This document shows positions 1 through 11,154 of a stretch of 64,000 nucleotides of DNA, in pieces (positions within the stretch are counted from its first letter, which is position 1; each line of letters opens with the position of its first letter). The stretch is from NCBI GenBank assembly GCA_022376515.1, contig WTXI01000166.1, positions 1 to 64,000 of the forward strand. Reading direction: 5' to 3'. The stretch comes from Lactifluus volemus. Lineage: Eukaryota; Basidiomycota; Agaricomycetes; Russulales; Russulaceae. Below the pieces are notes generated by a model. That model did no database searches. It was given only the letters and a program-made list of their open reading frames with translations, and was not told where the DNA came from. The position numbers and the translations under genes are program-made.

Positions 1-2499
1 ACGACCATTTAGAACACGTTGCTTTCGAACGAGATCTCTTCATAAAGTTGCGATCCCTGTTCGAGACAAAGTTTCTGTTCTGGCTAGAAGTGCTTAGCAT
101 GAAGAACAGTGTGGGCCTTGCATCGCCAGCAATGGCATCTCTGAAGATGTGGTTGCAGCGGAAGGTGGGTACATCCTATAATTATAAATGGCATATAGTG
201 ACTATTTGTAAAATCACAACAGCCCCAAAAGGACGTGGAGAATCTCCTGGCATTGGTGAACGATGCGTTCGCATTTGTGCGGTATTTCGGGATGGCAATA
301 GCAAGAAGCGCCCCGCATATATATATATCTGCTCTGCCTTTCGCACCATCCTCTTCCCGCATTATCGAGCATTACCTTCACTTATTCCCCACACATTATC
401 TTTGGATCGCGGGCAATTGTCTCATTGGCCAGCATTGGAAATGGTGATTCAAGCACATGACGAGTCAATCAATTCCGTTGCATTCTCGCCAAATGGGCAG
501 CGGATTGCCTCAGGCTCGGAAGACCACACGATTCGGGTGTGGGATGCCACGACGGGAGAGCTTGTCGCGGGCCCCTTTGCCAAGCATACCGATATGGTCC
601 TTTCTGTTGCATTTTCGCCGGATGGACAGCGCATTGTCTCTGCCTCGAGAGATGACACGATTCGGGTGTGGGATGCCGCAACAGGAGATGTTGTAGCGGG
701 CCCGTTCATTGGACATAGTGATAAGGTGTTATCTGTTGCGTTCTCGCCAGACGGGCAGCGCATCGCGTCTGCCTCAGCAGATCGCACGATCCGGATATGG
801 AATGCTACAACAGGAGAGGTTGTTGCAGGCCCGTTTACTGGACACACGGCTCTGGTCAACTCTGTTGTATTCTCGCCGGACGGGAAGCGCATTGCCTCGG
901 GATCGGATGATCGCACGATTTGCCTATGGGATTCTGCAGTAGGAGGGATCGTGGCGGGCCCATTTACTGGACACACTCAACCAGTCTGCTCTGTTGCATT
1001 TTCACCAGATGGGGAACGCATTGCCTCGGCCTCGTTCGATCACACAATTCGTGTGTGGAATTCCGCAACGGGAGAGATCATGGCGGGCCCGTTTAGTGGA
1101 CACGCCGATACAGTTTATTCTGTTGCATTCTCACCTGACGGGCGGCGTATCGCCTCCGCCTCGTTCGATCGCACAATTCGTGTGTGGGATGCTGCAACAG
1201 GAGAGATCATTGCGGGCCCGTTTACTGGTCACGCCCATTCAGTCTTTTCTATTGCGCTCTCACCGGACGGACAGCGCATCGCCTCAGCCTCACTAGATCG
1301 CACAATTCGTGTGTGGGACTCCACAACAAGAGAGGACGTAGCAGGTCCGTTTACTGGACATGCCACTCGGTCTTTTATATTGCGGTCTCGCCGGACGGGC
1401 AGCGTATCGCCTCCGCCTCAGCAGATCACACGATTTGTATTTGGGATGCCACAACTGGAGAGGTCACAGCGGGCCCGCTTACTGGACACACCGGTTGGGT
1501 TATTGGTGTTTCATTCTCGCCAGACGGGCAGCGAGTCGCTTCGGCATCGTTCGATCACACGATTCGTGTGTGGGATGCAGCAACGGGAGAGGTCGTAGTG
1601 GGCCCGTTTACAGGACACAACGATTGCATCTGGTGGGTTGAATTCTCACCGAATGGGCAGCGCATCGCTTCGGGCTCGGCAGATCGCACAATTCGTGTGT
1701 GGGATGCTGCAACAGGAACGGTCGTAGCGGGCCCATTTACTGGACACATCGATACCGTCCTCGTTGCTACATTCTCACCAGACGGGCGACGCATCGCCTC
1801 AGGCTCGAAAGATCGTAGAATTTGTGTATGGGATGCAGAAACAGGAGAGTTTATAGTAGGGCCGTTTATTGGGCACAGAAACTGGGTCTATTCTATGTCA
1901 TTCTCGCCGAACGGGGAGTGCATTGCTTCAGCCTCATACGATTGCACGATTCGTGTGTGGGATGCCGCAACAGGAGCACTTGTAGCCGGCCCATTTACTG
2001 GACATACGAGTGGGGTCAACTCTGTTGTATTCTCACCAGATGGGCAGTACATTGCCTCCAGCTCTGAAGATCGTACGATTCGCGTGTGGGATGCAACAAC
2101 AGGAGATCTGGTGGCGGGCCCATTTACTGGACACACCGATGCAGTCGAAAATGCTGCATTCTTGCCGGATGGACAACGGATCGCCTCGGCCTCAACAGAT
2201 CGCACGATTCGCATGTGGCATGTCGGAACCCTGTGCACCACTTCGGCCCGCGAAGTCGCGCGATTCATCCGGACATGCGCAGAACGGAAGACATTGACAA
2301 GTTCCCGGTCAATAATGATGGTTGGGTGTGTGGGGAGAATGGAGAGCTTCTTTTATGGATTCCACAGATTCACCGGCCATATTTCAATAGGTCTAACACT
2401 GTCTGGATTGCAGGCAGACATTATACCCAGCTTGATCTCTCAAACTTTGTACATGGGTCGAATTGGGCTACGGTACATGTTCCTAGTTCATCTAGCTAG
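1..2499 (+). pseudogene. NACHT-WD40 (NLR-type) gene A, 3' part, frameshifted
   Basis: Homologue of the three complete copies at 27012, 40500 and 50848. Bases 1-164 are the end of the NACHT exon. A phase-0 intron (165-222, GTGGGT...ACAACAG) follows, then the WD40 exon from 223 with 14 repeats and the shared C-terminal tail, ending in TAG at 2497-2499. Two 1-bp deletions relative to all other copies break the frame: one near 1362-1364 in repeat 7/8 (three C in the paralogues, two here) and one near 2248 just after repeat 14. The repeats on either side keep the family pattern, so inactivation looks recent. A long open frame at 48-1598 only arises by reading through the intron. Whether the missing 5' part was intact is unknown. 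Confidence 0.88.
463..2230 (+). repeat. 14 WD40 repeats of NLR-A (129-bp period)
   Basis: Fourteen 43-residue units of the form FSPDGQRIASAS-x-DRTIRVWDA. The reading frame changes once inside the array, at about 1363. Confidence 0.9.
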
Positions 2500-2645
2500 A
2501 GTCGGTACACTATGTATGTATGCCATCCCAAAATTCATCGGCTGAGATAGCACCAGTGAATCTATGATCATAAGTCATCAGAGGTGTGTCGAAGTCTTGA
2601 GAGTCTTGGCAAGATGTTCGTGTTCTCGTTCTTCGGGCAATATCA

Positions 2646-2655
2646 GTCACGTGAC
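2646..2655. promoter_or_regulatory. Conserved palindrome GTCACGTGAC
   Basis: Ten-base palindrome with a CACGTG E-box core about 150 bp past the NLR stop codon, between the convergent NLR and GEF fragments. It is kept at the matching place in the other units (32804, 46297, 56662) and in the diverged second copies (5965, 37653). CACGTG is the known target of fungal bHLH regulators. Any role here is inference. Confidence 0.35.
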
Positions 2656-2957
2656 CCGAACTAGTTTGAAGTGGCGCCCATGTGGGCATGCTGGTGGCCA
2701 CCAGATTGTCCCAGGTGACGGTTTGTATATGCGACATCTACATGAACTACATGGTGGAGTCATCTTCCCCAATTTGATTCCATCCACAATCCAGGCACGC
2801 ACACCAGTACTTTCTTGACATACATATATGAACAGAGCGGCCGCGAATCAAGTACATATCATAATGAGAGCAACGAGGAGTTCGTTTAAGGGTGGGGAGA
2901 GGGGGGGAAAGGAGGGGGATATACAGTAGGCGCTTGTCTGTCTGTTCGGTTCGCGAT

Positions 2958-4165
2958 TTATGGTGACCCATTCAGGGTAGGGTGAAGGAAAGACGAGTGC
3001 TGCGTTGGCGACGCCAGCCTCTCAGGGAGGAAGAGCGGTACAGTCGGGATCAACTCGAAGATATGCTGTCCCGTACCACGCGCAGGTCCGCCTGAAACCA
3101 GGCCACCCTTGTGGTACGTCTTATGCGCGCATGACCCCATGCACACGCGCCTCTTGTCATGGTGCCTCTTCCCAGCTTCCATTGGGGCCCGGCGCAGGGC
3201 GTGGTAATGAAGCCCCGCGCCCGTCCCAAATGCATCGCAGGTCATGGCCTGGAATAATCTGGCACAGTCGTCCAGTTTCAACATGTCGCACTTCGATGAA
3301 GCGCGAGTCGAAGATCAGGATGTATGGAGGGTGCCATGCGACGTGCTCTGCGGTATCTTCCCACTCGATCGTAACCTTCGTGCGACTTGGGTCCCCACGT
3401 CTATTCACATACAACCCGAATTCTGCGAAGAGAGATGAGTATCAAGAGAGGAAGCGAAAGTACATGAAGAATTACCATCGTAGCACAGCAGGAACTCGTT
3501 CTCGCTAGACCGGAACATACCCATTGGACGACATGACTCGCATCGTTTAGCAAGCTTCTCATGAGGAGGATCGTCACGTTATGGAATAGTTACGCTCTTG
3601 AAACTGCAGATAACGGATCAGACATGAAACGCGTAAATGAGGTACGAAGAGAGAAAGACTGACTCGGAGAGATCCATGATCTCGAAGCCCTTTGTGCAGA
3701 GAATGGCGATCCTCGCTTTCAAGAAGATGAGGTCATACGATTCTGACGGGAGGAAGAAGTCCTGTCAAGTGGTGTCAACAGTGGGATCCGTTCCCGGAGG
3801 TCGGAGTACGTATACGTACTCGGTAGACTCGGAACCACTCTGAGCGAGGTTGCTGCCAGCCAAGTCGGGAGCTGAGAGATACGGGAGCTTTTGTTCTCTC
3901 GTTGATCTTGCCAACAACGGGCTCGAGTACGCGGAAAACACTATCAAGCTAACCGCCACGTGAGATCGACTTGAGGGGACAACTAGGAGAGAACTTTACC
4001 GCTTTCTTCTTCATGTAAATGACAAGGGTGCGCCCTCCAAGACTCCCAACGCTGGAAAAGTGTACGTCTTTAGAACCATTGAGCTTCTGCGGTGATGTGT
4101 TTGCAGTATTTGGAGATGAAGGTACGAGTGCCTCAATATGGTAACTTATGCAAAGAGCGACTGAA
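2958..4165 (-). pseudogene. Rom2-like Rho GEF, CNH domain and C-terminus (unit A)
   Basis: Minus-strand remnant of a Rho1 GDP-GTP exchange factor of the Rom1/Rom2 family, which activates Rho1 in cell wall integrity signalling. Only the C-terminal citron homology (CNH) region is present. Landmarks in gene order: GGRTLVIYMKKKG, VGKINERTKAPVSLSS, DFFLPSESYDL, AILCTKGFEIMDL, RPMGMFRSSENEFLLCYD, an intron of about 55 bp (GTAATT...CGCAG, near 3420-3475) that joins exactly to EFGLYV, then EWEDTAEHVAWHPPY, ILIFDSRFIEVRHVETGR and DLRCIWDGRGA. Several frame changes and stops break it, and the DH and PH domains are missing. The 5' end is cut inside an intron near 4236 and joined to SDA1 sequence. Confidence 0.85.
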
Positions 4166-4236
4166 AAAAAAAATGTAACAAATAAAACTCCGATGTAGGT
4201 AAAATAGAAAAAAGGGTCATTTCCTCTTTGGCTCCT

Positions 4237-5878
4237 TTAGCGCCCGTTCGCCTGCTACATTTGACGCAATATAGGGACGATGCCAAATCCGTCGCGATTG
4301 TCGCATTGGGATGCTTTCACCCTATCATCAAAGCTCAAAGTACACTCCTTCCTCGGCAGTGACGAAGAGTCTGAGGATAGTAACGACGAGAGTGACGTCA
4401 ACATATGTTCCAGTTTGCTGACAAGGTCTCACCTCGCTTGGACTCTCGAAGAGCGTCAACGTCAAATGGCTCGAGCATAAACGTGAAGTAAAGAAAAGAC
4501 GCGCAGCGGTAAAAAGAAGATGCGGAAAGTATTAAAGACGGTGAGCAAAGGTTCGTCTAAGGCTAGTATTTCTGATTATTTGTGATCTGCTGAGACTCGT
4601 TCACAGCAACAAAGACACAAAGACGCGGGAGATCCCCTCAATTTTCCTGCCATCCAACTACTGCACGATCCACAAACGTTTGGCGAAAGGTTCTACGATC
4701 TGTTGCAGAAATATGATGCTCGCTTGTCGCTCGATCACAAAATTATCATCATGCAGCTCCTGAGTCGCGTCACCTCATCGCACTTGCTGACCATCCTTGG
4801 TTTTTATAAATACAATTTCAAGTATCTCACGCACCACCAGCTACGTGCCCTGGCGATTCTCGCTTTACTTGCCCAGTCCCCACATGACCTTACGCCCACT
4901 GACGCTCTCATTCCTCCGGTTCTTAAATTATCTCATCAATTTGTGCATCCCGGAGTTGGCTCGGAGGTTGCCGCGGGTCTGAACGCGATCGGCTACCGGA
5001 AGAGCAGGGATAAACGCGTGGTGGGTGCTGCACGTGGGCTACTGTAGCTGTACTCTGAGGCCCTAGCATGCTAAAACGTCGGGAGCGGGGAAAGACGGCA
5101 AGTATGGGGATGGCCCAAAGCAGACAGCCTACTCCGTTTGGATATGTCGAAATTCCCGCCATGGTCATTGAAGGCCTTACGGTACGCATTTCTCCTACTT
5201 GGTCTTGAATAATGGTGGACTATATTAATCTGTAGCTCCTCGAGGATAATCTCAAGACGGTACATGGGGAACACGACGAGTAAAATCCGACTTCCAGACA
5301 ACGACAGCCCATCACCTGTCGAAGTGAACGGGACCTCAGCATTAGCAACAACGAAGGTACGGTTATGCGCAATCTCTACGCCTTCACGACTTGATATACG
5401 TTTCTACACTGGTAGATCCTTACCCCAGCTGATTTCGCATTAATTTCCGACTTGCGAATACAGGCAGCCACGCAAGTGGTCGAAAATGGGGGTGGTCCTG
5501 CTGCGAAACACAAACTGGGCTTCTCTCTCGGCCGTGAAAAAGGCGGCTTGGTCCGGCGCGGACGATACATCAGTCTTCGTTGTCTCTGAGAGTAATGGTC
5601 TCGGCCCGCGCAAGAAGGCCAAGGCTGACTACGAGGATCGGATCGGATCGGATCGATAGCGCGAGGTCGCGAGGGTAGAGAAAAGTTTGGTTTTGCTGGA
5701 AGGAAAGCAGAAGGAGACTGCGAGCAGCTCGACGAATCGCGAGAAGGCGCGCAACAGGCTGATAATGATGATCTTGCCAGTGGGTAGTAAAGGGGTCAGA
5801 GGGAAGAAGCAGTAGTTGAAGGAGAAGTAGAAGCGGTTGCGCGCGCACGTTGAGAGGCAAAAGAAGGGTCACCATTAG
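4237..5878 (+). pseudogene. SDA1 3' fragment (unit A)
   Basis: Remnant of SDA1, a nuclear protein needed for 60S ribosome assembly. Visible family landmarks: FLGSDEESEDS at 4343 on, LLHDPQTFGERFYDLLQKYD and SLDHKIIIMQLLSRVTSSH (4660-4790), KYLTHHQLRALAILALLAQS, PTDALIPPVLKLSHQFVHPG, YRKSRDKRVVGAARGLL, LKRRERGKTASMGM, and the C-terminal RAHVERQKKGHH ending in TAG at 5876-5878. The N-terminal part is absent, internal indels and stops break the frame, and a run between VGSEV and YRKSR is shortened. It starts at the same intron junction with the GEF fragment as in units B and D. Confidence 0.85.
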
Positions 5879-5909
5879 CTAGGTGAGGATGTTACAGTAT
5901 CTCACTGTG

Positions 5910-6680
5910 CTACCATGGTATGGGGTGTTCGCTATCGTTCTTCGGTTTATTACGAGCACTATTTGTCACGTGACACAGAACGTAGAGCCAGAGAGAGCTG
6001 TCAGTCACTAGTAGATAGGAGAACGACCTGGGGCATCATCGTTTCCTACCAGATTTTCATAGTGACGGTTTTCGCATGCAACATCAACACGGACTTCTTG
6101 ATGGGGTCAATTTACCCCAGTTTGATTTCGTCTACAATCCAGCCTGAGGCACAGACGCTGATACTTTCTTGGCATACATATATGGACGGAAGAGCCGCGA
6201 ATCAAGTTTACATCATAATGACAGAAAATACGAGTTCGTTGAAGGGTGGAGGGGGTAGGGGGAGAAGGATAAAAGCAGGGAGTGGGTATGTATGGCAGGC
6301 GCTTGTCAGTCTGTTCGGTTCGTGATTCATGGTGAACCGTGACCATTCAAGGTAGGGAATGAACGACGAGTGATGTTTTCGCATGTCAGACTCTCAGGGA
6401 GAAAGGGCGATACTGTCGGGATCAATTCGAAGATGCTGTCCCACACACCTTCGTTCCGGTCCGCCTAAACCAACTGGCATGACGCTGTGCACACGCGCCT
6501 CTTGCGATGATGCCTCTTCCCCTGGAATAAAACGGTAAACTCGTCCAGTTTCAACATGTCGCACTGGGATAAAAGCGCAAGTCAAAGGTGAGGATATATG
6601 GAGGGTACCACGATTCCATCCTACCTTCTTTCCTACTAGTGGTGCCGCCACCGTGCCCACGGACGTGAACACCCTCTCTC
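5910..6680 (-). pseudogene. Second, diverged Rho GEF 3' fragment (unit A)
   Basis: A second copy of the sequence that follows the NLR stop codon, including GTCACGTGAC at 5965-5974 and the GEF 3' flank. It is followed by a shorter, more diverged piece of the CNH end: RHVETGRVYRFIPGEE and ELIP-type C-terminus can be read on the minus strand at 6394-6672. It lies head to head with the SDA1 3' end. This suggests the ancestral order was SDA1 (+) converging on the GEF gene (-). Not coding. Confidence 0.65.
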
Positions 6681-8114
6681 ACAGATTGTCATTTCCCAGG
6701 CCATCTCATACTTATCTGTTCTAATGAGTTCTTACCCCCCCGTGCGAGTAGCCTTGTGGAGAACCTGCCAAGCTCTTCAGGATTCATAAATCCCTAGGCG
6801 TGAGTGCTAGGCTTGACCAGTTGGAACACGTCCTTAGCAACTACGACTGAGGAAACAGTATGACGTTTTCCCAGACGTCGAAAGGGGTTGATGGCCGCCT
6901 GGTTCGAGAGGCGACATAAAAGCAAAAGCGATACTTTAGGGCGGAGTACTGAAGGCATGTAGTGCGTTGCGCACCACAACCAACTCCGCGCACGACGAAA
7001 ATACCGGGCTATCTACATACTTGATGACTTCCATCAAGCGCACGATGTCGAATCCTTTCGGAAGAATATCTCGGCAGATTGATGGAAACCGGCTGAGTGC
7101 TAAAAGTCCCAGCGACTCCCAGGTACAGTAGCGGGATTATGTGATGCGATGCTGATACTCCCAAGGGTGTCGGGATGGGACCAGTCTGGATCCGGTGAAC
7201 AAAAAAATCTGACATGAGGAAATCACCTTGAAAATGGCTTCAGATGAGCTTGATCATGTTCTGAAGCCAGTGTGGCAGAGTGATAGACGGATGCACGGCG
7301 TTCAAGTTGGATCGCTTAGTCATTATTCGAATGTCGCCCTTGCCCATCCTCGCTATCGGTTTTCCTCAATGCGATATCACAGCCACTAAGGCTCAGTACC
7401 GTCAACACAGTCGTGGGAATCACCTCCTTCAAGATCTGGAGGCACGAGGAGGGAATGTCCACGAAGCCTGGGATCGCCCACCTGATGCCCACGCCTGTCC
7501 CCATCCCCATCTCACCCCCGCCTATGCCCGCCTGCCCTGACTCATTCGTTTGTCCGTGTCTACATTTATGTCCACCCCTGCTATTGACACCCGCCTTTCC
7601 CAACTTGTCCACTCCTGCCCGCCTGCTAACACCTGCCTGCCAGCACCCGTCCATGCTCCGACAGTGACATAAATCAGCCATTGGAGCGTGCAAACTCGTA
7701 TCACATTCAAGAGTCACCACTAGCAGTCGTGTCTCACATCAAACACGGCGCTGGCGGCACACAGACACCATCACGAACTCGGAACGGTTCCGACCAATGC
7801 TCGCTTACGGAGCTCGAGCCTCACGCCACTCGCAAGACGTTAGGAACAAGGAATGCAACAACTCCACGAGGTCAGCGATGATGGGTCAGGGACGGAGGAC
7901 GAAAGGAAGAAAAGGGGCGAGGATAGTATGAAAGGGAAAACGCGGCGTTTGAAAGGTAGCAGTCACGCAGACCTGTGGATTGTCGAAAACGAGCTAATCG
8001 AGTGTCGACCCGAGAGCGAACTGGGTGAGAGCAGACAAGACAGCTTTGGGTAAATAGGGAGTATTCCGAAAGAAGTTTATGGAATACCAGACATGGGGCA
8101 GATCCACCCAAGAA
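6681..8114. other. Segment Z (unit A): unassigned, coding-like remnants
   Basis: Shared with 38400-39813, in part with 49146-50175 and 58875-59040/63578-63794. I cannot assign it to a family. It includes a C-rich stretch with CCTGC/CCACC motifs (7490-7660) and several short frames conserved between copies: a minus-strand frame at 7316-7720 and plus-strand frames at 7681-7881 and 7853-8053. The last is charged (DDGSGTEDERKKRGED). Differences between copies are mostly substitutions, as in a decayed gene. No complete gene can be called. Confidence 0.5.
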
Positions 8115-8990
8115 TAGTGTTCGGGGAAGTAGGCAAGGCTAATTAGCCAATGGTAAATTAGCATAGGTAAATTAGCGTCAATTTCATCTTGGCCGAAAAT
8201 GCCAGGTCAATTAGGGTAAATTAGCTCATGTTGGTAATTCAAATAAGTAATTCCCCAAAAAATTATGTCCTAGGTGACTCGAAAGTGTATGTGCGAATCA
8301 CGATTCCTGATCTTTTCAGTTTCCAAGTCTTACTCAAATTTGCCCTAGAAAAAGCCCAACAAATCAAAGCTTATTGTCAAATGGTGGGACATGCAGAAGA
8401 GTGAGAAGACAATTCATGGTGCTGATGATCTAATCATCTTGTCAAAATCATCCTTGAAGGAACGAGCCCCAGTATTGGAACATGATATGATTGATATCAA
8501 GGTGCTGGCTGATTCTGATGGAGATTCTGAGTCTGAGTCTAACATGACTACTAGGAGTCCACACGAGAATCACGATGGTTTACATTGGCTTGATGGTCCT
8601 CCACCAAACCTTGTTGATGTGGAGCGACATGTCTTCACCATCAAAGACACTGTGAATATCAATTCATCTTACCTTCTAGATCTTCTCGATTCAGCTTCAA
8701 CAACCACAGCAACCACACAAGGTCAACTTTTACATCAAGCCCCAGTATTACCTCCATCAGTTCCTGCTGCACCAAAGGTGACGGACTGGAGCATTTGGTA
8801 GTTACTGTACCTCCCAGTAAATTTGATTTCAGGCTAATTGACTGTGAAATTGACGGTTAATGAGCATTAATTAGCTGAGATGAAATCTACGTTAATTAGC
8901 TCTAATATCCAAGGGTGAATTAGACATTGCCTGGTCAAAGAGCTAATTTACTGGGTCAATTAGGTCTCATGTGAAATTCCCCGAACACTA
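8115..8990. mobile_element. hAT-like non-autonomous element, 876 bp
   Basis: Perfect 14-bp terminal inverted repeats TAGTGTTCGGGGAA and an exact 8-bp target duplication CCCAAGAA (8107-8114 and 8991-8998), as expected for hAT elements. Unit C (39801-39820) shows the empty site with one CCCAAGAA. The subterminal regions are rich in TTAGC/TAATTA motifs. It encodes no hAT transposase, so it is non-autonomous or internally deleted. Confidence 0.88.
8391..8801 (+). CDS. Hypothetical 136-aa ORF inside the hAT-like element
   Basis: Open frame with an acidic, Ser-rich middle (SDGDSESESN) and a Thr/Ala-rich end. I recognise no domain. It fills much of the element's interior and could be a decayed transposase exon or a captured host exon; it could also be a chance frame. 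No paired copy elsewhere in the window is available for comparison. Confidence 0.3.
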   Translation: MQKSEKTIHGADDLIILSKSSLKERAPVLEHDMIDIKVLADSDGDSESESNMTTRSPHENHDGLHWLDGPPPNLVDVERHVFTIKDTVNINSSYLLDLLDSASTTTATTQGQLLHQAPVLPPSVPAAPKVTDWSIW

Positions 8991-9570
8991 CCCAAGAAGC
9001 ACTATGCGCCCAAGAACGGGTTTTAATAACCCAAGTTTTTGGGTTCTAAAGCGTCTGAAATGATAGGAATTATAACCCAATTAACTGGTACCACTGGGTA
9101 AAAATGAGTCGTTTTAAAACAGGTTCATTTGAGTCATTTACTGTCCAAATAACCCGTCAATTTCATCACTGAAAATGACAACCCGGTACTTGTTTAACAA
9201 GGGAAAATGACTCATATGAAAGGGCTCTTTTCACCAGTAAAACAACTTCAAAAATTAACATGAAAACGTGTTTTTTTGACAATTAATCTATGTTCCATAA
9301 AACTCGGAATAATGTGTAAAAATGACTCAGAAAATGTTGTGATTTCATCTTCGTTTATTGACCAGCCCTAAAGTGGCCGCGCACGGACCACCACTGTTGA
9401 TGACCCTTCGCCTTCGTAGTTTAGACTATTTTGCTCTCTTGCTACCTTACTCGGGCTTACCCTGCCCATTTTCGTGCCCTTCGAGTACCTTCCGCTCCAC
9501 ACTTTGTTTCACATGGCACCCATCAGGCCATCAGTATATAAATGCGCATTGTGCGTTTTCTCCTTTCCCT

Positions 9571-9718
9571 CAGCGTTTTTCTTTTCTTTTTCGCTGAGGT
9601 GAGTAGTATAGTGTTCCTCGCTTCATCATAGCACCGTCACCTAACCTACAACGTAGTTTATATTACAACAGGTTAGATACAAAGAAATAACAGCGTTTTT
9701 CTTTTCTTTTTCGCTGAG
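9571..9718. repeat. Duplicated CAGCG...CGCTG pyrimidine hairpin
   Basis: A 28-bp block, CAGCG followed by a T/C tract and CGCTGAG, occurs at 9571-9598 and 9691-9718. Nearby, a TTTATATTACAACAG block is also repeated (about 9657 and 9719). A small local duplication inside the transposon's 5' region, downstream of a TATATAAA-like motif near 9535. Confidence 0.6.
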
Positions 9719-9860
9719 TTTATATTACAACAGAAAATGGGTTCATATGTTTGGGTGAAAAAACTCGAAATATGGGGGTAAAATATCTCGGAATTTGGTG
9801 TAAAAATGAGTCAGAATAAAGGGTAAATAAAACTTGATATAGGGGGAAAACAACACAGCT

Positions 9861-10983
9861 CTAGGCACTAGTACTCGTCAGTGGCATTGCTGACGATGAT
9901 CCCGTGGCACTGGTCTCAGTCTCATCTGTACCCAAGTCACTGTGCTCATCCTCATCATCGCCAGCATTCCCACCCTCAATTCCAACTCCTACGTCGCTTC
10001 CGTTAGTTCCAAAGTCACTGGCATCCGCGTTGGCAAGAGCCACAGCAAGGGCGGCACGCTTCCGAGCAGATCGTTTCGAATTTTTGAGGTGTTGCTTCAG
10101 CATTTCAGCACAAGGCCAATATACAGGAAACTGCTTGGAAGTGAGGTACTGGTACTTTTGTCGCATCTGATGTATGATAAGTGTGAGCGGAGGCAGTGGA
10201 CCAGTAGACTACTAGACATACCAAAGTGTTTAGGGTTGCGAGCTTTGCATGGTCTTGTTTCTTGTATGAATGCATCTTGTTGATGCCAACACGAGTTGAG
10301 AAGTCCCTTATATCTCTCTAAGTGAGTGAATGACACGAGGTGGAGTTTGTGAATGGAGCGAAGACGAAATACGGACATTGATAAGGCAAGCGATGATAGT
10401 CACAAGGGCATAGTGTGACGGCATCAGAATTGTGGTGACAACGTGTTGATGGAAAACTTACAAGCATGGCTTTGTATTGCTCCCTGTCGCTGTCGCTCCC
10501 ATCCAGTCCCATTGCTTCAATCAGCATGAAGCCTTTGGTTTTGTCCCCCGCCTCACCAGGTGGCTTCTCAATGACGACAATGTCATCACCACGTTTGCCA
10601 GTGGCTTTGCTCAAGCTCGCCAGCGCTTCATCACGGGCCTTTCGAGTGCTTGTGAGCTCAGCTGTGATGGCCTCGATTTGAGCTATCGGAGAATGCATCA
10701 GCATTCTCAACCAAAGCTCTGAAGTCATACCTTGCAATGTTGCCACATCAACATTGGTGAGAGGTTCACCTCGTTCAACCTCATCGGCATTCGTGACTGG
10801 TGTCACAGGTACTTCAGTATTCTCCTGGCTTGAGATTCCCCTCACTCCTTTCCTGGTAGAGCGAGAGGGTTTCGAACAGGGTGCTTTGCTGGCAGGGCTG
10901 GAAGTGACATTCTTGTCACCGTTTCTCTGTCCTCGAGCTGGGGGTCGTGAGGCCTTTTCTTTAGTTCCACACGTAACAGGCAT
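9861..10983 (-). CDS. Plavaka-type accessory protein, 3 exons
   Basis: Exons fit without frame loss: 10983-10462, 10317-10222 and 10166-9861. The introns are 10461-10318 (GTAAGT...TTAG) and 10221-10167 (GTATGT...CATCAG), both phase 0. The N-terminus is Lys/Ser/Pro-rich. The middle is helical (ITAELTSTRKARDEALAS) and leads into GFMLIEAMGLDG. Next come a basic segment (RDIRDFSTRVGI...KKQDHAKLATLNTL) and YWPCAEMLKQHLKNSKRSA, and then a Ser/Asp-rich acidic tail. CACTA elements of Agaricomycetes usually carry such a second, non-catalytic gene, in a role perhaps like TnpA (end binding); that role is inference. It is divergent from the transposase across 10984-11154, a probable shared promoter. It appears intact. 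Confidence 0.68.
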
Positions 10984-11154
10984 TGATGTTCAGTTGTAGA
11001 GGATTGGGGGGTGGTTGAGGGCAGGAGCAAGATCCGTGACTCCGAGTCGAACCCTGGATGTCAACGTTGTCAAGTAAAAAAAACGGCTAAGTTGATTCTG
11101 CCGCTTATATCACACCACACCCGCTCACTCCTTGTGCCCACCTTCCAAGTCAAC

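Larger units (their letters stand above)
1..8114 (+). repeat. Tandem segmental duplication, unit A (partial, left edge)
   Basis: First visible copy of the head-to-tail array; its left part lies outside the window. Order: 3' part of an NLR gene (1-2499), Rho GEF 3' fragment on the minus strand, SDA1 3' fragment, second GEF fragment, unassigned segment Z. The same order with high nucleotide similarity recurs at 30150-39813, so the copy is homologous, not coincidental. It ends at 8114, where a hAT-like element begins; the unit's junction sequence is resumed at 26281 after two transposons. Confidence 0.9.

Noticed and set aside
449..976. Minus-strand frames opposite the WD repeats (also 30604-30993, 44120-44671, 54464-54991 and others)
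   Set aside because: Repetitive antisense shadows created by the codon pattern of the WD repeats; present in every copy at the same offset.
48..1598. Long open frame starting MRSLFETKF as a separate 516-residue gene
   Set aside because: It reads through the 58-bp intron 165-222 in a different frame from the real exon join and ends in a frameshifted WD repeat; it is part of NLR-A.
463..2230. Regularly spaced repeats as a CRISPR-like array
   Set aside because: The 129-bp period encodes WD40 repeats in one frame; no short identical repeats with unique spacers, and the genome is eukaryotic.
7490..7667. Pro/Cys-rich ORFs over the C-rich stretch (also 39154-39366, 49503-49742)
   Set aside because: Composition-driven frames over a CCTGC/CCACC-rich stretch; indels between copies are not in multiples of three.
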